Origin: Thermoanaerobaculales bacterium
Lineage (GTDB): Bacteria > Acidobacteriota > Thermoanaerobaculia > Thermoanaerobaculales > Sulfomarinibacteraceae
Reading direction: 5' to 3'
Assembly: GCA_035358815.1 (NCBI GenBank)
Contig: DAOPQC010000007.1
Coordinates: 116,673 to 180,672, forward strand
Length of the DNA: 64,000 nucleotides
Position numbers and translations under genes: made by a program. Below the pieces are notes generated by a model. That model was not told the origin of the DNA. It ran no database searches and was given only the letters and a program-made list of their open reading frames with translations. Positions 41,481-52,209 of the stretch are shown here, piece after piece. The stretch's first letter is position 1. Every line of letters begins with the position of its first letter.

Positions 41481-44400
41481 ATGGAGAGACTGCGGTCGAT
41501 CGACGAGTTCCACGGGCTGTGCGAGCGCCTGCGCATCGACCGCGGCGGCGACGGCCTGCCGACGATCGTGATTCCGGCCGGCACCTGCGGCCAGGCGAGC
41601 GGCGCCAACGACCTGATCCGGATCGCCAAGCGGACGGTCCTCGAGCGCGGGCTCGGCGATCGCGTGCGCCTCCGGATCACCGGGTGCCACGGATACTGCC
41701 AGGCCGAGCCCTCGGTGCTCGTCGAGCCGCAGCGCACGTTCTACCCCCGGCTGGCGAGTGACAGCATGGCCCGCATCGTCGAGGCGGTGGTGGAAAACCG
41801 TGTCCTCGAGGACCTGCTGTTCGTCGATCCGGCGACCGGTAGGCGCGTCGAGCGCCAGGACGACGTCCCGTTCTTCGCCCACCAGCGCCGGCGGCTGATC
41901 GCGCGCAACGAAGGGGTGGACCCGATCCGGATCTTCAACGCCGTCGAGCGGGGCGGCTACACTGCGTTCGTCAGGCTCCTCGAGTCGGGCAAACCGGAGG
42001 ACGTGATCGACGCGCTTCGCCAGGCCGGGCTGCGCGGCCGCGGCGGCGCCGGTTTCCCGACCTGGCGCAAGTGGACGATGCTCGCCGAGCAGCCCGCCGG
42101 TCGCGGCAAGTTCCTGGTGTGCAACGCCGACGAGGGCGACCCGGGCGCCTACATGGACCGCAGCCTGCTCGAGGGCAACCCGCACTCGATCCTCGAGGGC
42201 ATGCTGATCGGGGCCTTCACCACCCGGGCGACCGAGGGCGTGGTCTACGTCAGGGCCGAGTACCCGCTCGCCATCAAGCACCTCACGATCGCGCTCCGCC
42301 AGGCCCGCGAGCTCGGGCTGCTCGGCGCGGACATCCTCGGCACCGGGTTCGACTTCGACGTCTCCCTGGTGCGCGGCGCCGGCGCCTTCGTCTGCGGCGA
42401 GGAGACGGCGCTGATCGCCTCGGTCGAGGGCCGGATGGGCGAGCCGCGGCAGCGGCCGCCGTTCCCGGTCCAGCGCGGCATCGACTCCCGGCCGACCGTG
42501 ATCAACAACGTCGAGACCTGGGCGAACGTGCCGGTCATCGTCGGTGACACAGCACCGTCGGACGCCCGGGAGGGCTCCGATCGCGACCGGGGCACCAAGA
42601 TCTTCAGCCTGGTCGGCAAGATCGCCAACACCGGGCTGGTCGAGGTGCCGATCGGCACCCCCATCGCCGACATCGTCTACGGCATCGGCGGCGGCTCGTC
42701 GTCGGGCAAGCGGATCAAGGCAGTGCAGACCGGCGGCCCTTCTGGCGGCTGCATTCCCGCGTCCCGGTTCGACCTGCCGATCGACTACGACAGCCTCAAG
42801 CAGGCCGGCTCGATCATGGGATCGGGCGGCATGATCGTGATGGATGTCGACACCTGCATGGTCGACGTCGCGAAGTACTTCATGAACTTCCTGCGCGACG
42901 AGTCCTGCGGCAAGTGCTTCACCTGCCGCAAGGGCACCCAGCGGATGCACGAGATCCTGGAGGACATCGGCGAAGGCCGGGGGACCCTGGAGCAGATCGA
43001 CCTGCTCGAGGAGCTGGCCGAGGTGGTGCGGGACACCTCGATGTGCGGCCTCGGCCAGTCGGCCGCCAACCCGGTGCTCAGCACCCTGCGCTACTTCCGC
43101 GACGAGTACCGGCGCCATGTCGTGAATCACCGGTGTGACGCTTTCGTGTGCAGCCGGCTGGTCGGGGCGCCGTGCCAGACGGCGTGCCCGCTGGGGACCG
43201 AGGCGTGGCGCTACGTCGCGCACATCGCGCGCGGCGAGGTCGACGAGGCCTACCGGGTGATCCGCGAGACCAATCCGTTCCCGTCAGTCTGCGCACGCGC
43301 CTGCGACCACCCGTGCGAGGAGCGCTGCCGGGCCGGCACCAGCGGCGGCACCGCGGTGGCGATCCGCGCGCTCAAGCGCTTTGTCACCGACCGCGCCGAC
43401 CCTGCGGCGCACCATCCGGCGCGGCGCTCGTGGCCGAACGGCGACCCTCCCCGGGTCGCCGTGATCGGGGCCGGGCCCGCCGGCCTGACGGCGGCTCATC
43501 GGCTCTCCCTGGCGGGCTGCCGAGTGACCGTCTTCGAGGCCGACGCCGCTCCGGGCGGCATGCTGTTCTGCGCGATCCCGTCGTACCGGCTGCCCCGCGA
43601 GGTCGTCAAGCGGGAGATCGACGCCCTGCTCGACGACAACATCGAAATGTGCTGCAGCACCGCGCTCGGCCGCGACATCACGGTCGACGGCCTGTTCGGG
43701 AGCGGGTACGGCGCGGTGCTGCTGGCGATGGGCGCGCACAAGAGCCGTCCGCTCGCCCTGCCGGGCGAGGACGCCCCCGGGGTGTTTCCCTCGATCGAGT
43801 TCCTGAAGTCCTTCAACATCCGCGGCGAGCAGCTGGCGAAGGGCCGCGTGGCGGTGATCGGCGGCGGCAACTCCGCGATCGATGCCGCCCGCACCGCCAT
43901 GCGACAGCGCGACGTCGAGAGCGTCACCATTCTCTACCGTCGCACGCGCCACGAGATGCCGGCGTTCCAGGAGGAGATCGACGCCGCGATCGAAGAGGGC
44001 ATCGCGCTCGAAACGCTGGTGGCGCCGACCCAGATCGGCACCACCAACGGCGTGTTCTCGCACCTCGAGTGCGTCCGCAACACGCTCGGCGATCCGGACG
44101 CGAGCGGCCGCCGGAGCCCGGTGCCCATCCCCGGCAGCGAGTTTCGACTGGAGCTGGACACGCTGATCGTGGCGATCAGCGAGGACTCGGGCGTCGACGC
44201 GATCACCCCGGCGCGCGGCGGCCGCATCGAGATCACCGACCACAACACCGTCATGATCGACCGCGAGACCATGGAGACAAGCCGCTACGGGGTGTTCGCC
44301 GCGGGCGACGTGACGACCGGGCCGAACACCATCGTTCAGGCGATCGCCGCCGGTCGGCGCGCGGCGGAGATGATCGAGCTCTTCCTGCTCGGAGAGCCTC

Positions 44401-44651
44401 TCGAGAAACCGGCGACCGCCACCCTGCCGAGGGTCTACGTCGAGCCGCCTCCCTCGCTGGACGTGGAGGCGGCGCCCGGCGAGCGGGTCGAGACGCCGCG
44501 GGCCTCGGTCGCGTGGCGCCGGCGCAACTTCGCCGAGGTCGAGGTCACCCTGTCACCGGACGAGGCGCGGCGCGAGGCCGGCAGGTGCCTGCGCTGCGAT
44601 CTCGAGTTCACGCGGCCGGCGGAGCGGGAGCTGGCGAAGGTTGGAGGCTAG
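41481..44651 (+). CDS. Fusion protein: NuoF-like NADH-binding FMN subunit + GltD/NfnB-like FAD oxidoreductase
   Basis: 1056 residues from ATG 41481. An N-terminal thioredoxin-like [2Fe-2S] segment has GTCGQASGANDL and TGCHGYCQAEP. The NuoF part follows with LRGRGGAGFPTWRKW, VCNADEGDPGAYMDR, GAGAFVCGEETALI and the [4Fe-4S] site SCGKCFTCRKGTQRM. From about 555 a GltD-like unit begins: cysteine clusters CQTACPLGTEAWRY and CARACDHPCEERCRAG, FAD motif VAVIGAGPAGLTAAHRLSL and NAD(P) motif VAVIGGGNSAIDAARTAMR, ending in LRCDLEF. GltD-like subunits occur in glutamate synthase and in electron-bifurcating NfnB. Joining them to NuoF links an NADH/FMN site directly to an NAD(P)H/FAD site. It may feed the FMN-binding synthase subunit at 45354. 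Confidence 0.85.
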   Translation: MERLRSIDEFHGLCERLRIDRGGDGLPTIVIPAGTCGQASGANDLIRIAKRTVLERGLGDRVRLRITGCHGYCQAEPSVLVEPQRTFYPRLASDSMARIVEAVVENRVLEDLLFVDPATGRRVERQDDVPFFAHQRRRLIARNEGVDPIRIFNAVERGGYTAFVRLLESGKPEDVIDALRQAGLRGRGGAGFPTWRKWTMLAEQPAGRGKFLVCNADEGDPGAYMDRSLLEGNPHSILEGMLIGAFTTRATEGVVYVRAEYPLAIKHLTIALRQARELGLLGADILGTGFDFDVSLVRGAGAFVCGEETALIASVEGRMGEPRQRPPFPVQRGIDSRPTVINNVETWANVPVIVGDTAPSDAREGSDRDRGTKIFSLVGKIANTGLVEVPIGTPIADIVYGIGGGSSSGKRIKAVQTGGPSGGCIPASRFDLPIDYDSLKQAGSIMGSGGMIVMDVDTCMVDVAKYFMNFLRDESCGKCFTCRKGTQRMHEILEDIGEGRGTLEQIDLLEELAEVVRDTSMCGLGQSAANPVLSTLRYFRDEYRRHVVNHRCDAFVCSRLVGAPCQTACPLGTEAWRYVAHIARGEVDEAYRVIRETNPFPSVCARACDHPCEERCRAGTSGGTAVAIRALKRFVTDRADPAAHHPARRSWPNGDPPRVAVIGAGPAGLTAAHRLSLAGCRVTVFEADAAPGGMLFCAIPSYRLPREVVKREIDALLDDNIEMCCSTALGRDITVDGLFGSGYGAVLLAMGAHKSRPLALPGEDAPGVFPSIEFLKSFNIRGEQLAKGRVAVIGGGNSAIDAARTAMRQRDVESVTILYRRTRHEMPAFQEEIDAAIEEGIALETLVAPTQIGTTNGVFSHLECVRNTLGDPDASGRRSPVPIPGSEFRLELDTLIVAISEDSGVDAITPARGGRIEITDHNTVMIDRETMETSRYGVFAAGDVTTGPNTIVQAIAAGRRAAEMIELFLLGEPLEKPATATLPRVYVEPPPSLDVEAAPGERVETPRASVAWRRRNFAEVEVTLSPDEARREAGRCLRCDLEFTRPAERELAKVGG

Positions 44652-44655
44652 CGGC

Positions 44656-45333
44656 ATGGTGACGCTCACCATCAACGGCGTCGAGACCGCGGTCGAGCGC
44701 GGCAGCACGATTCTCGAGGCAGCCCAGTTCCTCGGCTTCCCGATCCCCACCCTCTGCCACATGGAGGGTCTGTCGCCGTACGGGGCCTGCCGGCTGTGCG
44801 TGGTCGAGATCGGAAACGGGTCGCGAACCCAGCTCGTGACGTCCTGCACCTACCCGGTGGTCGAGGGCATGACGGTGCGCACGGCCTCGGTCCGCGTCGT
44901 CAGGACGCGACGGATGATCGTCGAGCTGCTGCTGGCCTCGTGCCCGCAGTCGAAGACGATCCAGGACATCGCGTCGGCGCTCGACGTTCGCCAGCAGCGC
45001 TTCCGCCAGGAGCACGACGACTGCATCCTGTGCGGCCGCTGCGTGCGGATGTGCGCCGAGCAGATGGCGGCGGGCGCGATCGGCTTCCGGAGCCGGGGCT
45101 CGCACCGCAGCATCGGAACCCCGTTCGATGTCCCGTCGGTGAAGTGCCGGCTGTGCGGCGGCTGCATGTATGTCTGCCCGGCCTGCGAGCTGCGCTGCAC
45201 CTACACCGAACCTGACAAGGCGATCTGCGGCGGCTGCGCCAACCTGGCGCCGCCGTGCGTCAGCAAGCCGCGGTTCGACGACATGATGTGCTTCTTGAGG
45301 CCCTGCGTGGCCTGCGAAATCAAACCCGACTGA
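44656..45333 (+). CDS. Short NuoG/HoxU-like iron-sulfur subunit
   Basis: 225 residues from ATG 44656 with GGAGG upstream, four bases after the fusion gene. It has an N-terminal plant-type ferredoxin [2Fe-2S] domain (LCHMEGLSPYGACRLCVVEI, then SC). A ferredoxin-like domain with CILCGRCVRMCAE and CRLCGGCMYVCPACELRC follows, then CGGCANLAPPC. The large molybdopterin-like domain of NuoG is absent, so it resembles HoxU or HndA-D partners. It probably wires the NuoF flavin to the other subunits. Confidence 0.85.
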   Translation: MVTLTINGVETAVERGSTILEAAQFLGFPIPTLCHMEGLSPYGACRLCVVEIGNGSRTQLVTSCTYPVVEGMTVRTASVRVVRTRRMIVELLLASCPQSKTIQDIASALDVRQQRFRQEHDDCILCGRCVRMCAEQMAAGAIGFRSRGSHRSIGTPFDVPSVKCRLCGGCMYVCPACELRCTYTEPDKAICGGCANLAPPCVSKPRFDDMMCFLRPCVACEIKPD

Positions 45334-45353
45334 TTGCGGGAGGAGGAACGAAC

Positions 45354-46943
45354 ATGTCTCTGTCGAGAATCAACGCGACCGCGGCGACGCTGACGAAGAA
45401 CCGGACCGAGGGATCGGTCGTTCCAACCTCCGGCATGTGCGTCACCTGTGTCGACGGGTGCGTCGGGATGTGCGAGATCGGCAAGTCCGCCTACCGCGGC
45501 CACGAGGTGATCTACCCGCAGCCGTTCGGCGTCATCACGACTGCCGGGGAGAAGTTCTACCCGGTGGACTACTCGCACTTCAACATCATGGGCACCGCGG
45601 TGGGCGCTCACGGCATGGCGGCCGACAGCGATCAGGCGGTGTTCCCGGCTGTCGATCTCGAGGTGCGCTTCGGCCATGACGGCGGGCTGAAGTTCCGCCG
45701 GCCGTGGATCATCCCCGGGATCGGATCGACCGACGTGGCGAAGAACAACTGGGAGGGTATCGCCATCGGATCGGCCCTCGCCGGCACCGGGCTGACGATC
45801 GGCGAGAACGTCGTCGGCATGGACATGGAAGCTGTCGTCAAGGAAGGCCGGGTCACCGACACCCGCGACCTCAAACGACGCGTCAAGCTCTACCAGGACC
45901 ACCAGATCGACGGCTACGGCGCGATCGTCGTCCAGGCCAACGTTGAGGACACGCGCCTCGGCGCCCAGGAGTACGCGGTCCGCGAACTCGGCGTGAAGTG
46001 CGTCGAACTCAAGTGGGGCCAGGGTGCGAAAAACATCGGCGGCGAGGTCAAGATCAAGGACCTCGCGAAGGCCCAGGAGCTTTCCCGCCGCGGCTACATC
46101 GTGCTGCCCGACCCGAACAGCGAGGCGGTGATCAAGGCCTTCCAGCGGGGAACCTTCCGCGAGTTCGAGCGGCACTCGCGGATCGGCATGGTGGAGGAGG
46201 ACGCGTTCGCCAGACGGGTCGAGGAGCTGCGGGCTGCCGGCGCGAAGTACGTGTTCTTGAAGACCGGGGCCTACCGGCCCGCCGACCTCGCGCGGGCAAT
46301 CGCCTGGTCGTCGAAGTACGGCCTCGACCTGCTCACCGTGGACGGGGCCGGTGGCGGCACCGGCATGAGCCCCTGGCACATGATGAACGAGTGGGGCGTG
46401 CCGCCGGTCGAGCTGCACTCGCTGCTCTACCAGTACGCCGACCGGCTCGCCCGCGAGGGACGGCACCTCCCCGCGCTCGCGGTGGCCGGGGGCTTCGTGT
46501 TCGAGGATCAGATCTTCAAGGGCCTCGCGCTCGGCGCGCCCTACGTCAAGCTCGTCGGCATGGCGCGGGCGCCGATCGCTGCCGCGATGGTTGGCAAGAC
46601 CATCGGTCGCACCATCGACGAGGGACAGATCCCGGTCTACGTCGAGCGCTTCGGCCGGACCCGCGACGAGATCTTCGTGACCTCCTCCGAGCTTCGCCAC
46701 CTGCTCGGCGACCAAGCCTTCGAGGAGCTGCCGACCGGCGCCATCGGCCTCTACACCTTCTTCGAGCGCCTGGCCCAGGGGCTGCGCCAGCTGATGTGCG
46801 GCGCCCGCAAGTTCTCGCTCTCGTACATCTCGCGCGACGACCTCGCTTCCCTGACCCGGGAGGCGGCCGAGGTCAGCGGGATCCCGTACATGCTCGACGT
46901 CGACAACGAGGAGGTCGACAACATCCTGAACGGCCGCCACTAG
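45354..46943 (+). CDS. FMN-binding glutamate-synthase-related protein (GltB2-like)
   Basis: 529 residues from ATG 45354 with GGGAGGAGG upstream. The core is the FMN/glutamate synthase barrel: RPWIIPGIGSTDVAKNNWEG, GENVVGMDMEAVV, VELKWGQGAKNIGGEVKI, TVDGAGGGTGMSPWHMMNEW and GAPYVKLVGMARAPIAAAM. An N-terminal cysteine cluster CVTCVDGCVGMCEIGKSA suggests an extra Fe-S site. No amidotransferase (class II glutamine) domain is present, so ammonia may be used directly, as with archaeal-type synthase subunits, or the substrate may differ. Position at the end of the NuoE/NuoF-GltD/NuoG operon implies it is the electron sink of that complex. Confidence 0.85.
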   Translation: MSLSRINATAATLTKNRTEGSVVPTSGMCVTCVDGCVGMCEIGKSAYRGHEVIYPQPFGVITTAGEKFYPVDYSHFNIMGTAVGAHGMAADSDQAVFPAVDLEVRFGHDGGLKFRRPWIIPGIGSTDVAKNNWEGIAIGSALAGTGLTIGENVVGMDMEAVVKEGRVTDTRDLKRRVKLYQDHQIDGYGAIVVQANVEDTRLGAQEYAVRELGVKCVELKWGQGAKNIGGEVKIKDLAKAQELSRRGYIVLPDPNSEAVIKAFQRGTFREFERHSRIGMVEEDAFARRVEELRAAGAKYVFLKTGAYRPADLARAIAWSSKYGLDLLTVDGAGGGTGMSPWHMMNEWGVPPVELHSLLYQYADRLAREGRHLPALAVAGGFVFEDQIFKGLALGAPYVKLVGMARAPIAAAMVGKTIGRTIDEGQIPVYVERFGRTRDEIFVTSSELRHLLGDQAFEELPTGAIGLYTFFERLAQGLRQLMCGARKFSLSYISRDDLASLTREAAEVSGIPYMLDVDNEEVDNILNGRH

Positions 46944-47022
46944 GAGTTCGTACCGCATCGGCCTTGTCGGCGGACGTGGTTGACCGAGTTGTTGTCGGAC
47001 GGCCACTGCGGCACGAACTCCT
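46942..47022. repeat. Inverted repeat overlapping the gltB2-like stop
   Basis: AGGAGTTCGTACCGCA (46942-46957) pairs with TGCGGCACGAACTCCT (47007-47022) with one mismatch across a 49-base loop. It starts within the stop codon. It may be a transcript-end hairpin, but there is no T-tract. The rest of 46944-47237 shows no gene. Confidence 0.55.
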
Positions 47023-47237
47023 TCTGGTAGTGGGATGCTCATGGTGCGTCGAGTCGGCGAGTAGCGTGTTTTCTGTGCGGCCGTGGTGGGTGGTTGGTGC
47101 GCTATGCGGGCTCGGGCTTGGTCTGCAGGGAGGCATTCACGCGGATGCGCGCAGCGCATCCCCAGGGACCTGTGGGCAGAGGCCAACAACAAGATCCACA
47201 CAAGGAGCGCGCAAAGGGGCCTATGCCCCACGGGCTC

Positions 47238-48083
47238 CTAGGGCACGCTCGCGCTCCAGTCAGATGGGTCGCCGGACTCGAACCCGGACGCGAACGGCAG
47301 GCAGAGGTCGTTCGAGAGCACGTAGCCAACGAGGCCCTCCGCGGCCCCGTCGTGGCCGTGGCCGCTGTCGTCGCGCGCATCGCCGAAGTTGAAGCTGTAG
47401 TAGGCGAGGAGCCCGGGCTCGGTGCCGTCGAGCGAGCATCCCATGCCGGCCGCGATCGTGGCGGCGTCGCGGGCGTGGTCCCAGATCCGGACGTCGTCGA
47501 CGATGCCTTGAAAGGCCCGGAAGAACCCGCCGGAGAAGTTCGCGGCGCCGATGAGCACGTCGTCGTCCGAGTAGTCGATGTTGGCCGCGTTCGCCAACTC
47601 CTCCGAGTCAAACTGCCCGTTGATGTAGAGCCGCAGCCAGACGCCGTCGAAGGTCGAGGCGATGTGTGTCCGGCCGCCAACCGGGACCGTTGAGTCGGAG
47701 ACAAGCCCAGTGCAGTCAACGAAGAACTCGTGGGTGACGAATGTGGCCACCCGTCCCTCGTCGGGCGACCAGCAGAGATAGTACGAGGCGATGCACTGCC
47801 CACCCTGCTGCTCCAACGGCTTGTTGACGACCGCCGCGCCCCACGGGTCCATTGTCATCCCGTACCCGTCACCGAGCGGGGTGACCCAGGCCTCGATCGT
47901 GAACTGCTGCGGCTCGAGCCCGGCGTCATCGGCCACGCGAACCCAGCCCAGGGTGGCGCCGTCGGTGTTGGTGAGCTCCACCCCGACCGGCAGACCGTCG
48001 ATGGCCACGACCGACTGTGGGGCCAGCAGTGCCGCGACGCAGGCCATCATCACGAGTCCGCCCGATCTTCCTCGATTTGCCAT
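47238..48083 (-). CDS. Secreted LamG/concanavalin-like domain protein with C-terminal GFESGD tag
   Basis: 281 residues from ATG 48083 with AAGGAGGG upstream. A signal peptide ends near residue 28 (PQSVVAIDG). A LamG-type beta-sandwich follows: FTIEAWVTPLGDG, THIASTFDGVWLRLYINGQF, and FQGIVDDVRIWDHARDA, then LLAYYSFNFGDARDDSGHG, all typical of Laminin_G_3. The C-terminus is FASGFESGDPSDWSASVP, matching the subtilase tail at 11849. It is probably a secreted carbohydrate- or protein-binding protein that shares an export route with the protease. Confidence 0.8.
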   Translation of the reverse strand: MANRGRSGGLVMMACVAALLAPQSVVAIDGLPVGVELTNTDGATLGWVRVADDAGLEPQQFTIEAWVTPLGDGYGMTMDPWGAAVVNKPLEQQGGQCIASYYLCWSPDEGRVATFVTHEFFVDCTGLVSDSTVPVGGRTHIASTFDGVWLRLYINGQFDSEELANAANIDYSDDDVLIGAANFSGGFFRAFQGIVDDVRIWDHARDAATIAAGMGCSLDGTEPGLLAYYSFNFGDARDDSGHGHDGAAEGLVGYVLSNDLCLPFASGFESGDPSDWSASVP

Positions 48084-48278
48084 GAGAACCCTCCTTCCCC
48101 TGAATCGATGGACGCCGCGGCGGACCCCAAATACATGAGCCGGTTTTCCGCCGGGGACGATGGACACGAATATCCACCTTTGGCCGACCGATGTCCAGGG
48201 TGGGGCTCGGCAGCGAAGGAGGGATCGGGGTCGGCGGCGAGACATCGGTGTCCCGGCCGCGGGTCCCGTCGCGGCGGC

Positions 48279-49535
48279 TCAGAGCTTCTGGAGGGCCTGC
48301 CGGACCGCCTCCAGGTTCTCCTCGAGGGCGTCGAGCTCGAGCTGCATAGCGTTGGCGCGCTCCCGAACCACCGCGGCGCCCTGGGAGTCGTTCAGCGCTG
48401 CGAGCTCTGTCTCCATGGTGCGGAGCTCGGTGATCTTGGCGGCGAGCTCGTTTCGCGACTCGATGGCCTCCTGGTACCTGCCCACAAGCTCGCCGATCTG
48501 CCGGGTCGCCCGCTCGTCGCCGGCGCGTTGGAAGTGAAAGGCGGCCTTGGCAAGGTCGAGGTTGCGGGCGTGGATCTTGGCGATCTGGCGGTGGATGCGG
48601 GCCTCAAGGTCGGCGTCGGGCCCGGTCGCGAGCGCACCGTCGAGGACCGCGAGCGCCCGCCGGTGCTCACCGAGGGCGGCCAGGGTGCGCCCGAGGTCAT
48701 ACGCGACGCGGGGGTCGTCGGGCTGCGCCGAGAACGCTTTCTCGAGCCATGACGCTGCCGCCTCGTCGAGGCCCGCCCCCTGGGCGGCCCTGCCGGCCAT
48801 CGCGAGGTTGCCCGGGCTCGGGTCGGCGGTCGCGAGCCTCTCGGCGACCGCGTAGGCCTTCTCGTGCCAGGCGACCTCGGCCTCGTCCGAGGTCTGCTCG
48901 CTGGCGACATCGAGCGCGATGATCACGGCGTTGCGGCCGGTGGCGCCGACGCCCGGGTCCAGGTCGTAGGCGCGGGAGAGCTCCGAGAAGGCGCGCTCCG
49001 GCGAACCGCTGCGGTAGTAGGCGAGGCCCAGCGCGCGGTGCAGGTCGGCGGACTCGTCGGAGGTCGCGAGCTGCGCCTCCAGCAACGCTACCGCCCTGGC
49101 AGGGTCGCCGACCTCGAGCGCGGCCCTGGCGCGCAGCAGCGCCGCAGTGACTCGCTGCTCCTCGGGCACCTCCATCGCGGCCAGTCCCTCGAGCACGGCG
49201 CCAGCCTCGGCGACCTCGCCCAGCTTGAGCAGGCCCTGGCCCAGGGCCAGCCGGTAGTCCGGCTTCGCCGGTTCCAGGGCGACCGCCGTCCGGAGGTTGG
49301 CGACGCCCTCCTCGGTGCGGCCCGCCTGGAGGTACGAGCTGCCCAGCAGGTAGTAGGCGACCGCGTACCGCGGGTCGGTCGGCTTGCTGGCGACGTACTT
49401 CTCGATCTCGCCGATGGCAGTCTGGTAATCGCCGCGATTGTAGGCGGCCAGCCCGGCCTCCCAGTCGGCTCGACACGGCGCGGCAGTGACGGCGATCGCG
49501 AGGGCAGTGAACGCGGCCAGGGTCCGGAGGTGCAT
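48279..49535 (-). CDS. Exported TPR-repeat protein
   Basis: 418 residues from ATG 49535; the ribosome site AAGGGAG lies upstream. A signal peptide covers about 1-22 (AVTAAPCRADWE). About eight tetratricopeptide-like repeats follow, such as AAYNRGDYQTAIGEIEKY, AYYLLGSSYLQAGRTEEGV and VAYDLGRTLAALGEHRRAL. A coiled-coil C-terminus closes it (ELAAKITELRTMETELAAL...LEENLEAVRQALQKL). It probably acts as a periplasmic scaffold. Its neighbours are unrelated. Confidence 0.8.
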   Translation of the reverse strand: MHLRTLAAFTALAIAVTAAPCRADWEAGLAAYNRGDYQTAIGEIEKYVASKPTDPRYAVAYYLLGSSYLQAGRTEEGVANLRTAVALEPAKPDYRLALGQGLLKLGEVAEAGAVLEGLAAMEVPEEQRVTAALLRARAALEVGDPARAVALLEAQLATSDESADLHRALGLAYYRSGSPERAFSELSRAYDLDPGVGATGRNAVIIALDVASEQTSDEAEVAWHEKAYAVAERLATADPSPGNLAMAGRAAQGAGLDEAAASWLEKAFSAQPDDPRVAYDLGRTLAALGEHRRALAVLDGALATGPDADLEARIHRQIAKIHARNLDLAKAAFHFQRAGDERATRQIGELVGRYQEAIESRNELAAKITELRTMETELAALNDSQGAAVVRERANAMQLELDALEENLEAVRQALQKL

Positions 49536-49759
49536 GTACGGCGCTCCCTTCGTCTGGTGCTGGGCTGCAGACTCTCGCGCAGCCCCTCCAAGTCTACGAG
49601 ATGCTGCCCGACATCGTCGTGTCCGTGCTGCGGGCCTCCGTGCCTGCTGTTGCCGGCCGGCTACGTTCAAACGCGCCTCCCGGCCACGGCTTGCCTCGGT
49701 GGAGTTCCTTGTGGCGCGACACCTCCCCGGTCGGATCCGCCGTGGTGCGATGCACCGGG

Positions 49760-49788
49760 TTGCCGCGTCGTGAAGGATGGAGCACAAT
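49760..49788 (+). promoter_or_regulatory. Predicted promoter of sucCD
   Basis: TTGCCG (760-765), 17 bases, CACAAT (783-788), giving a leader of about 40 bases before the sucC ATG. Confidence 0.4.
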
Positions 49789-49834
49789 AGCGGCCGGCCC
49801 GCCTCGGCGGGTTCCACTCCAACTGGGGGGCACC

Positions 49835-51882
<2,048 letters not shown>

Positions 51883-51906
51883 GAGGAAGGGGGAGGTTGG
51901 GCGGAG

Positions 51907-51935
51907 GGCCCGGCGGCGACGCCGGGCCGTTTTGT
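51907..51935 (+). terminator. Rho-independent terminator of sucCD
   Basis: GGCCCGGCG, loop GCGA, CGCCGGGCC, then GTTTTGT. A nine-base perfect stem with a GNRA-type loop and a T-run, 24 bases after the sucD stop. Confidence 0.9.
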
Positions 51936-52121
51936 CTCTCCAGGGTTGACCTCGCACCCCCGGCCCCTCGATGGCGCCGACCGCGCCGCGCCGACGGCGC
52001 CAACACCGCCGGAGCTCACCCGAGGCGCGGTTCTCCGGGCGTGGCGGCAGGCTCTGCCCGCGAGTCTTCGATCGACCTCAACCTCCCTCGCCGGAGTTGA
52101 GATTGTGTCCACGAGGTCGCG

Positions 52122-52151
52122 TTGACAGCCGCGTGTCGGAAGACCTATCTT
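52122..52151 (+). promoter_or_regulatory. Strong sigma70-type promoter of the 52-64 kb operon
   Basis: A consensus TTGACA (122-127) followed, after 17 or 18 bases, by CTATCT or TATCTT. It would give a leader of about 50 bases before the ATG at 52210. It is the best promoter match in the window. Confidence 0.65.
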
Positions 52152-52209
52152 CTTCTCGACATCAGCCCCGACGAGCTTGACGCTGCTGCCGAAGCAGAGG
52201 GAGTCGAAC

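Larger units (their letters stand above)
51883..52209. other. Intergenic region between sucCD and the exported-paralog operon, 327 bases
   Basis: Holds the sucCD terminator (51907-51935) and a strong promoter (52122-52151). Between them I see no gene. Confidence 0.7.

Noticed and set aside
40460..46943. NAD-reducing hydrogenase or formate dehydrogenase operon
   Set aside because: NuoE/F/G-like subunits are present, but there is no [FeFe] or [NiFe] catalytic subunit and no molybdopterin domain; the fourth gene is glutamate-synthase-like.
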